A DNA stretch of 64,000 nt, from assembly GCA_014208095.1 (NCBI GenBank), contig JACHMT010000007.1, forward strand, positions 248,001 to 312,000, in the 5' to 3' direction. The notes below the pieces were generated by a model. The model saw only the letters and a program-made list of their open reading frames with translations. It was not told the DNA's origin and did no database searches. This DNA is from Actinospineispora eucalypti (GTDB taxonomy: Bacteria; Actinomycetota; Actinomycetes; Mycobacteriales; Pseudonocardiaceae). Positions 39,469 through 47,820 of the stretch are shown here, piece by piece; position 1 is the first letter of the stretch; each line of letters starts with the position of its first letter. The position numbers and the translations under genes are program-made.

Positions 39469-40203
39469 ATGGCTCCCCGTTCCCCGTGGCGCCGGGCGCT
39501 CGCCGTGGCCGCCCTCGTCCTGCTCGGTGTGACCGGCTGCGCGTCCGGACCGACCGGACCGGCCCCGGAACCGCTGCCGGCCGCGCCCGACCTGCTCTCC
39601 CGCTCGGCCCAGACCATGGCCACCGTGCGCAGCGCCGCCGTCGACGTGCGGGTGGACCCGGCGCTGACCAGCGTGTTGGTCCGGTCGGCGGACGGCAAGC
39701 TCACCTCGACCGGCGAGGCCACCGGCACCGCCGTGCTCAGCTTCGGCGGCTCCCCCGTGGAGTACAACTTCGCGGTGACCAGGGGCAGCCTCTACCTCAA
39801 GGGGCCGACCGGACCGGCGCAGCGGCTGCCGATGGCACTGGCCGCCGGCATCTACGACCCCACCGCCGTGCTGGACCCGCGGCGGGGCATCGCCGCGCTG
39901 CTGCGCGCCGCCGGGACTCCGCCGCCGGGCGCCCCCGCCCCGACCACCGAGGCCCGCGAGGACGTCAACGGGGCCCCGGCCTACCGCGTGCGCACCACCG
40001 TCGACCCGAGCGCGGTGTCCGCCGTGGTGCCCGGGGTGCACGCGACCAACCTGCTGGTGTGGGTGGACAAGGCCACCTCCCGGCTGGTCAAGGCCCAGCT
40101 GGACGTGCCGGTGGACGCCACCCGGCAGGGCGGGCCGACCGCCCCGGCCACCGTGACGTTCGCCGACTTCGACGCGCCGGTGACCGTCACCCCGCCGTCC
40201 TGA
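39469..40203 (+). CDS. lprG: LprG/LppX-type lipoprotein (DUF1396)
   Basis: 244 residues. The signal peptide (RRALAVAALVLLGVTGC) ends in a lipobox with the lipidated Cys at residue 24. The mature domain has features of the LppX_LprAFG fold that holds acylated lipids in a cavity (TMATVRSAAVDVRVDPALTS, DPRRGIAALLRAAG, VNGAPAYRVRTTVD, VWVDKATSRLVKAQLDVPVD). In mycobacteria LprG and the P55 exporter together move triacylglycerides and lipoglycans to the outer layer. The P55-like gene follows 5 bp downstream. Confidence 0.9.
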   Translation: MAPRSPWRRALAVAALVLLGVTGCASGPTGPAPEPLPAAPDLLSRSAQTMATVRSAAVDVRVDPALTSVLVRSADGKLTSTGEATGTAVLSFGGSPVEYNFAVTRGSLYLKGPTGPAQRLPMALAAGIYDPTAVLDPRRGIAALLRAAGTPPPGAPAPTTEAREDVNGAPAYRVRTTVDPSAVSAVVPGVHATNLLVWVDKATSRLVKAQLDVPVDATRQGGPTAPATVTFADFDAPVTVTPPS

Positions 40204-40208
40204 ACACG

Positions 40209-41720
40209 GTGACGCCCCCGGCCCGCACCGCCCGGGTCGGCGCCGCGCTCGGGGTCGGCGGGGCGGCGGTGCTGCTCGCCGCGCTGGACGGCTACGTGGT
40301 CGTCACGGTGCTCATCGACATCGTGCGCGAGCTGGCCATCCCGTTGAACCGGCTGGAGCGGGCCACCCCGCTGATCACCGGGTACCTGCTCGGCTACGTG
40401 GCGGCCATGCCGCTGCTCGGCCAGCTGTCCGACCGGTTCGGCCGGCGCGTGGTGATCCAGCTCTGCCTGCTCGGCTTCGCCGTGGGTTCGGCGGTCACCG
40501 CCGCCGGGGCGACCCTCGAGGTGATCGTGGCCGGCCGGGCGGTGCAGGGCATCTGCGGCGGCGCGCTACTGCCGGTCACCATGGCGCTGGCCGGAGACCT
40601 GGTCGCCGAGCGCCGCCGGGCCGGCGCGCTGGGCCTGGTCAGCGCGGCCGAGCAGCTGGGCAGCGTGCTCGGCCCGCTGTACGGGGCCGGGCTGGCCGCG
40701 CTGCTCGGCAGCTGGCGCGGGCTGTTCTGGGTGAACCTGCCGCTGGCCGCCGCCGCACTGCTCGCCGTCCACTTCGCGGTGCCCGCGCGTGACCCCGGAG
40801 CGACCGAACGACCCCGGGTGGACCTGGTTGGCGGCGCGCTGCTGGCGCTGGCGCTGGCGCTTGGGGTGGTCGGCCTGTACAACCCGGACCCCCGCCACTC
40901 GGTGCTGCCGCCGTGGGGACCGGGCACGCTGGCCGCCTCGGCGGTGGCGCTGCTCGCCTTCGCCGGCTGGGAGGCCCGCGCCCGCACCCGGCTGCTGGAC
41001 CCGCGCGGGGTGCACGCCCGGCCGGTGCTGGCCGGGCTGGTGACCAGTGCGGTGGTCGGCGCCGCGCTGATGGTGACCCTGGTCGACGTCCAGCTCTTCG
41101 CCGAGACGGTGCTGCGGCTGGACGCGGTGGGCGGCGCGTTGGTGCTGGTGCGGTTCCTGGTGGCGCTGCCGGTCGGCGCGCTGCTCGGCGGGTTCCTGGC
41201 CCCCCGGGTGGGCGGCCCCGGCGTCGCCGCGGCCGGGTTGTTGCTGGCGGCGGGCGGGTTCGCCCTGATGTCCCGTTGGCCGGCCGGGCTGCTCACCGCC
41301 CGGCATCCGTTCGGACTGCCGATGGCGGACACCGACCTGGCGTTGACCGGGCTCGGCCTGGGGCTGGTAGTCGCCCCGGTGGCGGCCGCGGTCCTGCGCG
41401 CGGTCCCGGCCGACCGGCACGGGGTGGCCTCGGCGGCCACCGTGGTGGCCCGCACCGCCGGGATGCTGATCGGGGTGGCCGCGCTGTCCGCGTGGGGCCT
41501 GCACCGGTTCACCGAGCTCACCGCCTCGCTGGCCACCCCCCTGCCGTTCGGCGTGGACCCGGTCCGGTACGCGGCCCAGCTGGCCGCCTATCGCCGCGCC
41601 GTGGATGCCGCACTGCTGACCCAGTACCAGGAGATCTTCGGGCTGGCCGCCGTGGTGTGTGTCTGCGGGGCGGCGGCGGCTTTGTTCCTGGGTGGGCGTC
41701 GGGTCTCGGTGCCGGTTTGA
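40209..41720 (+). CDS. MFS exporter, P55-like
   Basis: 503 residues with about 14 predicted transmembrane helices. The MFS motif A is GQLSDRFGRRVV and motif C-like sequence is EQLGSVLGPLYGAGLAALLG. ALDGYVVVTVLIDIVREL matches the first helix of Rv1410c-type transporters. Position just after lprG supports a P55-like role in lipid and drug export. GTG 40209 is assumed; no strong ribosome binding site, consistent with coupling to lprG. Its stop codon TGA lies inside the left arm of the palindromic element at 41709. Confidence 0.9.
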   Translation: MTPPARTARVGAALGVGGAAVLLAALDGYVVVTVLIDIVRELAIPLNRLERATPLITGYLLGYVAAMPLLGQLSDRFGRRVVIQLCLLGFAVGSAVTAAGATLEVIVAGRAVQGICGGALLPVTMALAGDLVAERRRAGALGLVSAAEQLGSVLGPLYGAGLAALLGSWRGLFWVNLPLAAAALLAVHFAVPARDPGATERPRVDLVGGALLALALALGVVGLYNPDPRHSVLPPWGPGTLAASAVALLAFAGWEARARTRLLDPRGVHARPVLAGLVTSAVVGAALMVTLVDVQLFAETVLRLDAVGGALVLVRFLVALPVGALLGGFLAPRVGGPGVAAAGLLLAAGGFALMSRWPAGLLTARHPFGLPMADTDLALTGLGLGLVVAPVAAAVLRAVPADRHGVASAATVVARTAGMLIGVAALSAWGLHRFTELTASLATPLPFGVDPVRYAAQLAAYRRAVDAALLTQYQEIFGLAAVVCVCGAAAALFLGGRRVSVPV

Positions 41721-42049
41721 AGAGAGCTTGGACGGCGAGAGTGGGGCGGTCTGCCGCGGCTCGGCGCGGCCCGTTGCGTTCGGGCACGGTTGGCCCGCTT
41801 CACTACGGTGAGTGACCGCTTTCGGCGGGGTTCTGCCGCCTCGTTCGTCGAGATCTACCTGAGCAGGCTTTGATCATGGTCGGAAGACCTCCCAGGTAGA
41901 TCTCGACGAATCACGCCCCGCCGCCCACTCACCACGACTACAGCGCGTAACCCGAGGCCGAACCGGCACCGAGCAGCTACGCAACGGGCCGCGCCGAGCC
42001 GCACCACCCACCCGACTCTCGCCGTCCAAGCCTCTTTAAAACCCGCACC
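41709..42049. repeat. MITE-like palindromic intergenic element, copy M2
   Basis: The 346-bp gap between the P55-like gene and the MBL gene is almost entirely one imperfect palindrome. The outer arms are 41709-41779 and 41979-42049, sharing GCTTGGACGGCGAGAGT and GGCTCGGCGCGGCCCGTTGC. A central perfect 18-bp stem TTCGTCGAGATCTACCTG (41844-41861) pairs with 41893-41910 around a 31-nt loop containing GATCATGGTCGG. Sequences between, such as GTGAGTG and GGCGGGG, are also partly mirrored. It shares arm sequence with the element at 14075-14566. No coding potential. Confidence 0.85.
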
Positions 42050-42066
42050 GCACTAAAGTCGCGGCC

Positions 42067-43128
42067 ATGTGTGACGCCTCAACCGCCGCCCCCGGAGACG
42101 TCCTGGCCGCCGCCCCGAGAACAGCCCCGGGCGAGGCCGTCGACCCGATCGCGCTGGAACCGGTGGACGAGGTCCGCATCACCACCCTCGTGGACAACGT
42201 CTTCGACGCCCTGCTGACCGGCGATGACCACGTCAAACGGGTCAGCTTCGGCGCCGGCGCGGGCGTAAGAGCTCCGCAGTTCGAGGGCGGCACGACGAAT
42301 GTCGGGCTGGTGGCGGAGCACGGGTTCGCCGCGCTGGTCACGGTGCGCCGGGGCGACCGGGAGACCAGCCTGCTGTTCGACACCGGGCTCTCCCCGGATG
42401 CCATGGTGAACAACGCCGACCGGCTGGGCGCCGATCTTTCCGGCATCCAGGCGGTGGTGCTCAGCCACGGCCACTTCGACCACGCGGGCGGGCTGGCCGG
42501 GCTGGCCGGCCGCCGCACCGGGCTGGCGGCGATGCCGATGGTGGTGCACCCGTACCTGTGGACCCGCCGCCGGCTGGCCGTCCCGGGCGGCGACCCGGCC
42601 GAGCTGCCCACCCTGAGCAAGCGGGCACTGGAGACCGAGGGCTTCCAGGTGATCGAACGCCGGCAGCCGTCGCTGCTGCTCGACAACGCGGTACTGATCA
42701 CCGGCGAGGTGGACCGCACCACCGACTTCGAGCACGGCATGCCCCCGCCGCACCAGGCCTGGGACGGCGCGCAGTGGCGGCACGACCCGCTGGTGATCGA
42801 CGACCAGGCGCTGGTGGTGCACGTGCGGGACCGGGGCCTGGTGGTGCTCACCGGCTGCGGCCACGCCGGCGCGGTGAACATCGTCCGCCACGCCCAGCGG
42901 CTGACCGGGGTGCCCACGCTGCACGCGCTGCTCGGCGGGCTGCACCTGGGCGGCCCCGCGTTCGAACCGATCATCGGCCCCACCGTCACCGCGCTCACCG
43001 AGATGGCCCCGGCACTGGTCGTGCCGGGGCACTGCACGGGCTGGCGGGCCCAGCACGCGCTGGCCGCCACGCTGCCCGACGCCTGGGTGCAGGGCAGCAG
43101 CGGTACGACCTACCTCCTCACTACTTGA
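42067..43128 (+). CDS. Metallo-beta-lactamase fold hydrolase
   Basis: 353 residues. The metal site is VVLSHGHFDHAGGLAGL (HxHxDH variant), with later ligands in LTGCGHAGAVNIV and the GGLHLGG/VPGHCTGW region. LLFDTGLSPDAMVNN and the RITTLVDNVFDALL start place it in the group of MBL proteins similar to methanopterin- or dihydropteroate-synthase-like MBL enzymes. Substrate unknown. Its stop overlaps the convergent diiron-hydrolase gene by 8 bp. Confidence 0.88.
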   Translation: MCDASTAAPGDVLAAAPRTAPGEAVDPIALEPVDEVRITTLVDNVFDALLTGDDHVKRVSFGAGAGVRAPQFEGGTTNVGLVAEHGFAALVTVRRGDRETSLLFDTGLSPDAMVNNADRLGADLSGIQAVVLSHGHFDHAGGLAGLAGRRTGLAAMPMVVHPYLWTRRRLAVPGGDPAELPTLSKRALETEGFQVIERRQPSLLLDNAVLITGEVDRTTDFEHGMPPPHQAWDGAQWRHDPLVIDDQALVVHVRDRGLVVLTGCGHAGAVNIVRHAQRLTGVPTLHALLGGLHLGGPAFEPIIGPTVTALTEMAPALVVPGHCTGWRAQHALAATLPDAWVQGSSGTTYLLTT

Positions 43129-43963
43129 GGTGATCGACCAGCCGGCCCTCGTTGCCGAACAGCTCGGCCTTCCACCGCTCCAGCAGCTCACTGGCGTCGA
43201 AGTCGTCCGGGTGGAAGCCGCGCCGGTTGTACGCGTTCAGGTGCCGCACCACGTCCCTGGTGATGAACGGTGAGGTGCGCAGGAGGCCGAACGCCTGCAC
43301 CAGCCGCAGCGGGTTGTAGATGGCCCGGTCGCGCAGCAGGGACATGATCGAGAGCAGCGCGACGAACGGCACGAACAGCACGTTCACCACGCGCATGGTG
43401 TTGATCCGCATCGACTCGCGGCCCCCGGTCGCCCGGTAGACGTCGAACGCGACCGCCTTGTGCTCGGACTCCTCCAGCGCGTGCCACAGCAGCATGGAGC
43501 GGATCTCGTTGTCACCCAGCCGCCGCTGCGCCTCCTCGTTCTCCAGCAGCAGCTCGGCGATGGACGCGGTGTAGTGCTCCAGCGCGGAGGTGATGGCCAG
43601 TTGGATCCGCCAGGGCAGCAGCTTGGCGGCGCGGATCATCAGCAGGTGGGTGAGCCGGTCCACGAAGTGGGTGGGGTAGCCCAGCTCGTTCAGGCGGTCG
43701 TTCAGTGCCCGGTGCTCCCGGCCGTGCGTGACCTCCTGCCCGATGAAGCCGGCGACCTGCGACTTCAGCTCCGGGTCGGTGATCCGGTCGGCGTAGTGCC
43801 GCACCGAGCGGATGAAGAAGTCCTCCCCCTCCGGGAACAGCGCGGAGAGCACGGCCACGGTGTGGCTGAGGATCAGGTCACCGTTGGCGTAGTGCCGGTC
43901 CAGCGCCCCGGGCGGGTACTCGAACCTGATCCGTCGGGTGCGCACGGGGTACTTGGCGTTCAT
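43121..43963 (-). CDS. Metal-dependent hydrolase, PF10118 family
   Basis: 280 residues. Family segments are RRIRFEYPPGALDRHYANGD, FFIRSVRHYADRITDPELKS, FIGQEVTHGREHRALNDRL, and LLWHALEESEHKAVAFDVY. The repeated E/H pairs (QE..H..EH, ALEESEH) are arranged like a carboxylate-bridged diiron site in a helical bundle. In actinobacteria such genes are often beside flavin-containing monooxygenases, as here: its start overlaps the stop of the FMO gene (ATGA). Substrate unknown. Confidence 0.85.
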   Translation of the reverse strand: MNAKYPVRTRRIRFEYPPGALDRHYANGDLILSHTVAVLSALFPEGEDFFIRSVRHYADRITDPELKSQVAGFIGQEVTHGREHRALNDRLNELGYPTHFVDRLTHLLMIRAAKLLPWRIQLAITSALEHYTASIAELLLENEEAQRRLGDNEIRSMLLWHALEESEHKAVAFDVYRATGGRESMRINTMRVVNVLFVPFVALLSIMSLLRDRAIYNPLRLVQAFGLLRTSPFITRDVVRHLNAYNRRGFHPDDFDASELLERWKAELFGNEGRLVDHLK

Positions 43964-45477
43964 GCGGAGCTCCTGGCGGTTGCGGGGGCGGTCACGGTGC
44001 TGAACCGGTAGTCGTCGAGCGGGAAGTCACGGCTGGCCGCGAAGGCGTGCGCCGAACTGGTCGGGCGCAGGTACGGGGTGTCGCCGTGGTGGTCGAAGTA
44101 GTAGCTGTTGGCGGTGGCGCAGTTGTTGGTGTTGAACAGCGAGCCGGCCAGCTTGCGGCGCATCCGCTCGGTCCACCGGCGGCTGGCCTCCGGCCGCACC
44201 TCCACGCTGGTCGCGCCGCGCCGGTCCGCCTCACCGATCACCCGCACGATGTGCGCCGACGTGCTCTCCACCAACTGGTGCCAGGTGGCGCCGACCCAGC
44301 CGTACGGGCCGAACATCATGAAGTGGTTGGGCAGCCCGGGCATGCTCACGCCCTCGTAGGAGGTCAGCCGCTGCTCGGTGTACGCGGTGGCCAGGTCGAA
44401 GCCGTCCCTGCCCCGCACGGGGGTGCGGCGGAAGTTCTCCGGGTCGCTGGCCAGCCGGAACCCGGTGGCCAGGACCAGCACGTCGACGGGCCGTTCCCGG
44501 CCGTCGGCGGTACGCAGACCGTCCGGGGTGACCCGCTCGATGGGGTCGGTGACCAGCTCGACGTGCGGCCGGGTGAACGTCCTCAGGTAGTCGGAGGACA
44601 CGGCGGGGCGCTTGCAGCCGAAGCCGTAGCGCGGGGTGAGCTTGTCACGCAGCTCGGCGTCCGGCACCTGCGAGCGGTACCAGAGCTCGCGCAGCGCACC
44701 GGCGATCGCCCGGGTCCAGATCGGCCGGTGCCGGACCACCACGTCGATCAGCACGAACTCCACCGCACGGGTGGCCAGCTCGCGCACCGCCCGCTGGCTG
44801 CCCGGCAGCCGGCGGAACAGCCCGCTGACCAGTGCCGGCGTGCCCGGGTCGATCTTGGGCGCGACCCAGATCGGGGTGCGCTGGTATACGTCCAGGTGCG
44901 CCACCCGGCCGGCGATCTCCGGGATGATCTGCACCGCGCTGGCCCCGGTGCCCACGATCGCGGCGCGCTTGCCGGCCAGGTCGTAGCCGTGGTCCCAGCG
45001 GGAGGAGTAGATGACCTTGCCGGCGAAGTCCGCGAGGCCGGGCAGCTCGGCCGGCTTGGGATCCACGAACGCGCCGATCGCGCTGACCACGAACCGGGCG
45101 GTGACCTCGCCGCCGGCCGTGCGCAGCCGCCACAGCTGTTCGTCCCCGTCCCACACCCGCTCGAGCACCTCGGTGTCGAACCGGATCGACCGGCGCAGGT
45201 CGTACCGGTCGGCGATGTGGTCGATGTAGGCCTTGACCTCGGCACCGGGAGCGAAGATCCGGCTCCAGTCCGGGTTCAGCTCGAAACTGAACTGGTACAC
45301 CTGCGCCGGCACGTCCACGGCGATGCCCGGATAAGTGTTGTCCCGCCAGGTGCCGCCGATGTCCGAGGCACGCTCCAGCAGGACGATGTCCTCGATGCCC
45401 GCGCGGCGCAGCGCGATCGCCATGCCCAGGCCACTCAGCCCGGCACCGATGATCGCCACGTGGTGGTCGACCGCCAT
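43960..45477 (-). CDS. Flavin-containing monooxygenase, Baeyer-Villiger-like
   Basis: 505 residues. The FAD motif GAGLSGLGMA is at 11-20, GGTWRDNTYPGIAVD follows, and the NADPH motif GTGASAVQ is at about 176-183. The BVMO fingerprint FxGxxxHxxxW appears at 151-161 as FAGKVIYSSRW, with Tyr where His is expected. DVLVLATGFRLASDPENF and the GPYGWVGATWHQLVE segment are typical. It probably oxidises a hydrophobic ketone, aldehyde or sulfide. It is the first gene of a two-gene operon with the PF10118 protein and is divergent from a TetR gene. Confidence 0.9.
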   Translation of the reverse strand: MAVDHHVAIIGAGLSGLGMAIALRRAGIEDIVLLERASDIGGTWRDNTYPGIAVDVPAQVYQFSFELNPDWSRIFAPGAEVKAYIDHIADRYDLRRSIRFDTEVLERVWDGDEQLWRLRTAGGEVTARFVVSAIGAFVDPKPAELPGLADFAGKVIYSSRWDHGYDLAGKRAAIVGTGASAVQIIPEIAGRVAHLDVYQRTPIWVAPKIDPGTPALVSGLFRRLPGSQRAVRELATRAVEFVLIDVVVRHRPIWTRAIAGALRELWYRSQVPDAELRDKLTPRYGFGCKRPAVSSDYLRTFTRPHVELVTDPIERVTPDGLRTADGRERPVDVLVLATGFRLASDPENFRRTPVRGRDGFDLATAYTEQRLTSYEGVSMPGLPNHFMMFGPYGWVGATWHQLVESTSAHIVRVIGEADRRGATSVEVRPEASRRWTERMRRKLAGSLFNTNNCATANSYYFDHHGDTPYLRPTSSAHAFAASRDFPLDDYRFSTVTAPATARSSA

Positions 45478-45550
45478 TGACCGACACCTCCCCGCTGTAA
45501 CTAAGAGCGTCCACCTCAGCTAAACTCATGTAACAAACTAAGTCAAGTCG

Positions 45551-45562
45551 TAACATCTGTTA
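45551..45562. promoter_or_regulatory. Palindromic operator candidate for the TetR regulator
   Basis: TAACATCTGTTA (TAACA, 2-nt centre, TGTTA) lies 10 bp before the TetR start in the AT-rich gap between the two divergent genes. A related half-site TGTAACA occurs about 20 bp to the left. The position fits control of both the TetR gene and the monooxygenase operon. Confidence 0.55.
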
Positions 45563-45572
45563 AGCTGCGGTC

Positions 45573-46223
45573 GTGCTCCAGAACGAGGATCTGATCGGCC
45601 GGGCACTGGCCGCCGAGCTGCCGGACGACCAGACCGCGAACCGAATTCTGGGCGCCGCTTTCCAGCAGGCGGAGGACTTCGGGCTGCGCCGGTTCACCAT
45701 GGACGACGTGGCCCGCCGGGTCGGGCTGTCCCGGGTGACGATCTACCGCTACTTCCCCAAGAAGGACGAGCTGATCAACGCGCTGCTCATGATCGAGCTG
45801 CGCCGGTTCCTCAACAAGGTGGAGGCGGTCGTCGCCGAGCAGCCCACCCCGTTGTCCAAGCTGGTCGAGGGGCTGCTGTTCTGCCTGAACTTCCTGCGCG
45901 CGCACCGGTTGCTGAACCGTCTGCTGCGCACCGAGCCGGAGCTGATCCTGCCGCACCTGACCACCAAGGCCGGGGGCACCGTGCTCGCCGCCGCGCGCGG
46001 CTGGGTGGCCATGCAGATACGGGCCGAGGTGGCCGCCGGCCGGGTGGCGATGCCCGACCCGGACGTCGACGTGCTGGCCGAGCTCCTGGTCCGGATCGTG
46101 ATCTCCTTGACGATCACGCCCGACTCGGTGCTGCCGATGGACTCGCCGGACGACCAGCGCCGGCTGGTCGAGCTCTATCTCGCCCCGGTCGTGGCCGCGT
46201 TCCGCCCGCGCGAGGAGAACTAG
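45573..46223 (+). CDS. TetR family transcriptional regulator
   Basis: 216 residues. The DNA-binding part is ANRILGAAFQQAEDFGLRRF followed by TMDDVARRVGLSRVTIYRYF, PKKDELINALL. The C-terminal domain is helical and lacks other motifs. GTG 45573 is the start. It is divergent from the monooxygenase gene across 95 bp and likely represses it and the PF10118 gene. Its TAG stop forms the start of the repeat at 46222. Confidence 0.92.
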   Translation: MLQNEDLIGRALAAELPDDQTANRILGAAFQQAEDFGLRRFTMDDVARRVGLSRVTIYRYFPKKDELINALLMIELRRFLNKVEAVVAEQPTPLSKLVEGLLFCLNFLRAHRLLNRLLRTEPELILPHLTTKAGGTVLAAARGWVAMQIRAEVAAGRVAMPDPDVDVLAELLVRIVISLTITPDSVLPMDSPDDQRRLVELYLAPVVAAFRPREEN

Positions 46224-46276
46224 CGCGGAACGCGCTTGCCGAGCGGGCGCCCAGTTCGGCGCCCGCGGGGAACCCT
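46222..46276. repeat. Dispersed double-hairpin repeat, copy D
   Basis: AGCGCGGAACGCGCTTGCCG, then GCGGGCGCCCAGTTCGGCGC and CCGCGGGGA, matches the elements at 5697-5750 and 12402-12510. As in copy A, its first bases overlap the TAG stop of the upstream plus-strand gene (TetR), and it sits between convergent genes (TetR and ndk). Confidence 0.85.
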
Positions 46277-46281
46277 AGGAA

Positions 46282-46311
46282 GGGTGGCGGCCCGCGACGG
46301 CGCCGCCACCC
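46282..46311. terminator. Hairpin downstream of ndk
   Basis: GGGTGGCGGC (46282-46291) and GCCGCCACCC (46302-46311) form a perfect 10-bp stem with a 10-nt loop, 6 bp after the ndk stop on the minus strand. There is no T-run, common for terminators in high-GC actinobacteria. Confidence 0.65.
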
Positions 46312-46317
46312 GGTCGA

Positions 46318-46728
46318 TCACAGGTCAGGGAACCAGAGCTTGATCTCGCGGGACGCCGACTCCGGCGAGTCCGAACCGTGCACCAGGTTGAACTGGGTCT
46401 CCAGGCCGAAGTCGCCCCGGATGGTGCCCGGGGTGGCCTTCTCCACCGGGTCGGTGCCGCCGGCCAGCTGGCGGAACGCGGCGATCGCGCGCGGCCCCTC
46501 CACCACCGCGGAGACCACCGGGCCGGACGTGATGAAGTCCAGCAGGTCGTTGAAGAAGGGCTTGCCGTCGTGCTCCGCGTAGTGCTGGGAGGCCAGCTCA
46601 CGGTCCACCGTGCGCAGCCGCAGCGCGACCAGATCGAGGCCCTTCCGCTCGATCCGGGAGATCACTTCACCTACCAGCCGACGGGACACGCCGTCGGGCT
46701 TGACCAGAACCAAAGTCCGCTCGCTCAC
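46318..46728 (-). CDS. ndk: Nucleoside diphosphate kinase
   Basis: 136 residues, standard for Ndk. It transfers the gamma phosphate between nucleoside tri- and diphosphates through a phosphohistidine. SERTLVLVKPDGVSRRLVGE starts the protein; the active-site His is in FNLVHGSDSPESASREIKLW (NxxHGSD). GTG 46728 fits the conserved start; an upstream frame extension is unlikely. It is separated from DUF4233-folC-valS by an inserted VapBC module. Confidence 0.98.
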   Translation of the reverse strand: MSERTLVLVKPDGVSRRLVGEVISRIERKGLDLVALRLRTVDRELASQHYAEHDGKPFFNDLLDFITSGPVVSAVVEGPRAIAAFRQLAGGTDPVEKATPGTIRGDFGLETQFNLVHGSDSPESASREIKLWFPDL

Positions 46729-46790
46729 GGTCGCGAAGCCTATCCTGGAGACGGCCGCCCAGGTGCAACACCCGGTGTACACTCTGAACT

Positions 46791-47042
46791 ATGCCCACAT
46801 CCCGCCCACGTCACATGATCACTCAGACGGACGACGTGGCCGCCGCGCTGGCGGAGGCCAAGCGGCGGTGGCCCGATCTGAGCGACACCGAACTGCTCTA
46901 CCGATTGATCGCCGAGGGATACCAGGCCATGCGCCGTGACCCGGAGGCACGCCGGGCTCGGATTCTCGCCGGCGCGGGTGCCCTTGCCGGCACCTACGAG
47001 CCCGGTTACCTAGAGAAACTCCGCGAGGACTGGCCAGAGTGA
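46791..47042 (+). CDS. Antitoxin of a VapBC-like pair
   Basis: 83 residues, or 75 if the second ATG at 46815 is used (MITQTDDVAAALAEAKRRWP). It is followed by DLSDTELLYRLIAEGYQAMR and an acidic/aromatic tail YEPGYLEKLREDWPE, the usual toxin-binding arm. The helix pattern is ribbon-helix-helix-like but diverged. The stop overlaps the toxin GTG (GTGA). The module sits between ndk and DUF4233 in an otherwise conserved order. Confidence 0.82.
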   Translation: MPTSRPRHMITQTDDVAAALAEAKRRWPDLSDTELLYRLIAEGYQAMRRDPEARRARILAGAGALAGTYEPGYLEKLREDWPE

Positions 47043-47443
47043 TCATTCTCGATGCCGCCGTGGTGATCGCCTATCTGGAAGGCAGCGACGACGCACACCA
47101 CGCGGCGGCGGTCGCCGTAGTCGACGCGCACATCGGCGACGAGACTCTCGGGGTCAGTGCGCTGAACCTCGCCGAGTTGCTGGTTCGGCCGGTGCGCCGC
47201 GGCAACTCGGAGCACGCGCTGAACCTGGTCCTGGGCAACCTGGATGTCACGATTGTGCCCATCCTGGGCAGCGATGCACTCCGCTTGGCCGAGATTCGCG
47301 CTTCGACCGGGCTCAAGCTGCCGGACTGCTGCGTGCTGCTGGCGGCGGAACGCACCGGCGCCGGCGCCATCGTCACCTTCGACGACCGGCTCCGCGACGC
47401 GGCCCGCGGGCACGGCCTGATTGTGCTGCCGCAAAAGACCTAG
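47039..47443 (+). CDS. vapC: VapC-type PIN domain toxin
   Basis: 134 residues. The PIN acidic residues are in MIILDAAVVIAYLEGSD, LNLAELLVRP, KLPDCCVLLAAER and IVTFDDRLRDAA. It starts with GTG overlapping the antitoxin stop. The 3' end overlaps the convergent DUF4233 gene by 4 bp. Predicted RNase toxin. Confidence 0.93.
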   Translation: MIILDAAVVIAYLEGSDDAHHAAAVAVVDAHIGDETLGVSALNLAELLVRPVRRGNSEHALNLVLGNLDVTIVPILGSDALRLAEIRASTGLKLPDCCVLLAAERTGAGAIVTFDDRLRDAARGHGLIVLPQKT

Positions 47444-47820
47444 CGCTGGCTGGGGAGGTCGCCCCGGGCCATCCGGGCGGCCACCTCCCGGCGCATCATC
47501 AACAGCGCGTACCAGACCAGGGCGAAGATCACGCCGATCACGCCGATCGGCAGGGACAGCAGCCCGCAGGCGATCAGCGCGCCCTGCAGCACCAGCACGG
47601 TCGGCAACGCCCACGACCGGCTCAGGAACCCGCACAGCAGCACCAGGGCGAGAGCCAGCCCGAGCACGGCCACCACGCCGAACCCCCCGCCGCTGTTGCC
47701 GAACTTGGCCAGCACCAGCAGCGTCAGCAGCACCACGATCGACTCGAGGATCAGGGTCGCCGCCATCACGCCCCGGAACCCCTTCATCGGGTCGGGCGCC
47801 GGCCGCTCGGGAGCGCTCAC
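47440..47820 (-). CDS. DUF4233 membrane protein
   Basis: 126 residues with four hydrophobic helices: MAATLILESIVVLLTLLVLA, FGVVAVLGLALALVLLCGFL, LPTVLVLQGALIACGLLSLP, and GVIGVIFALVWYALLMMRRE. In actinobacteria this family is almost always between ndk and folC, as here. Function unknown. GTG 47820 overlaps the folC stop (GTGA). Confidence 0.93.
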   Translation of the reverse strand: MSAPERPAPDPMKGFRGVMAATLILESIVVLLTLLVLAKFGNSGGGFGVVAVLGLALALVLLCGFLSRSWALPTVLVLQGALIACGLLSLPIGVIGVIFALVWYALLMMRREVAARMARGDLPSQR

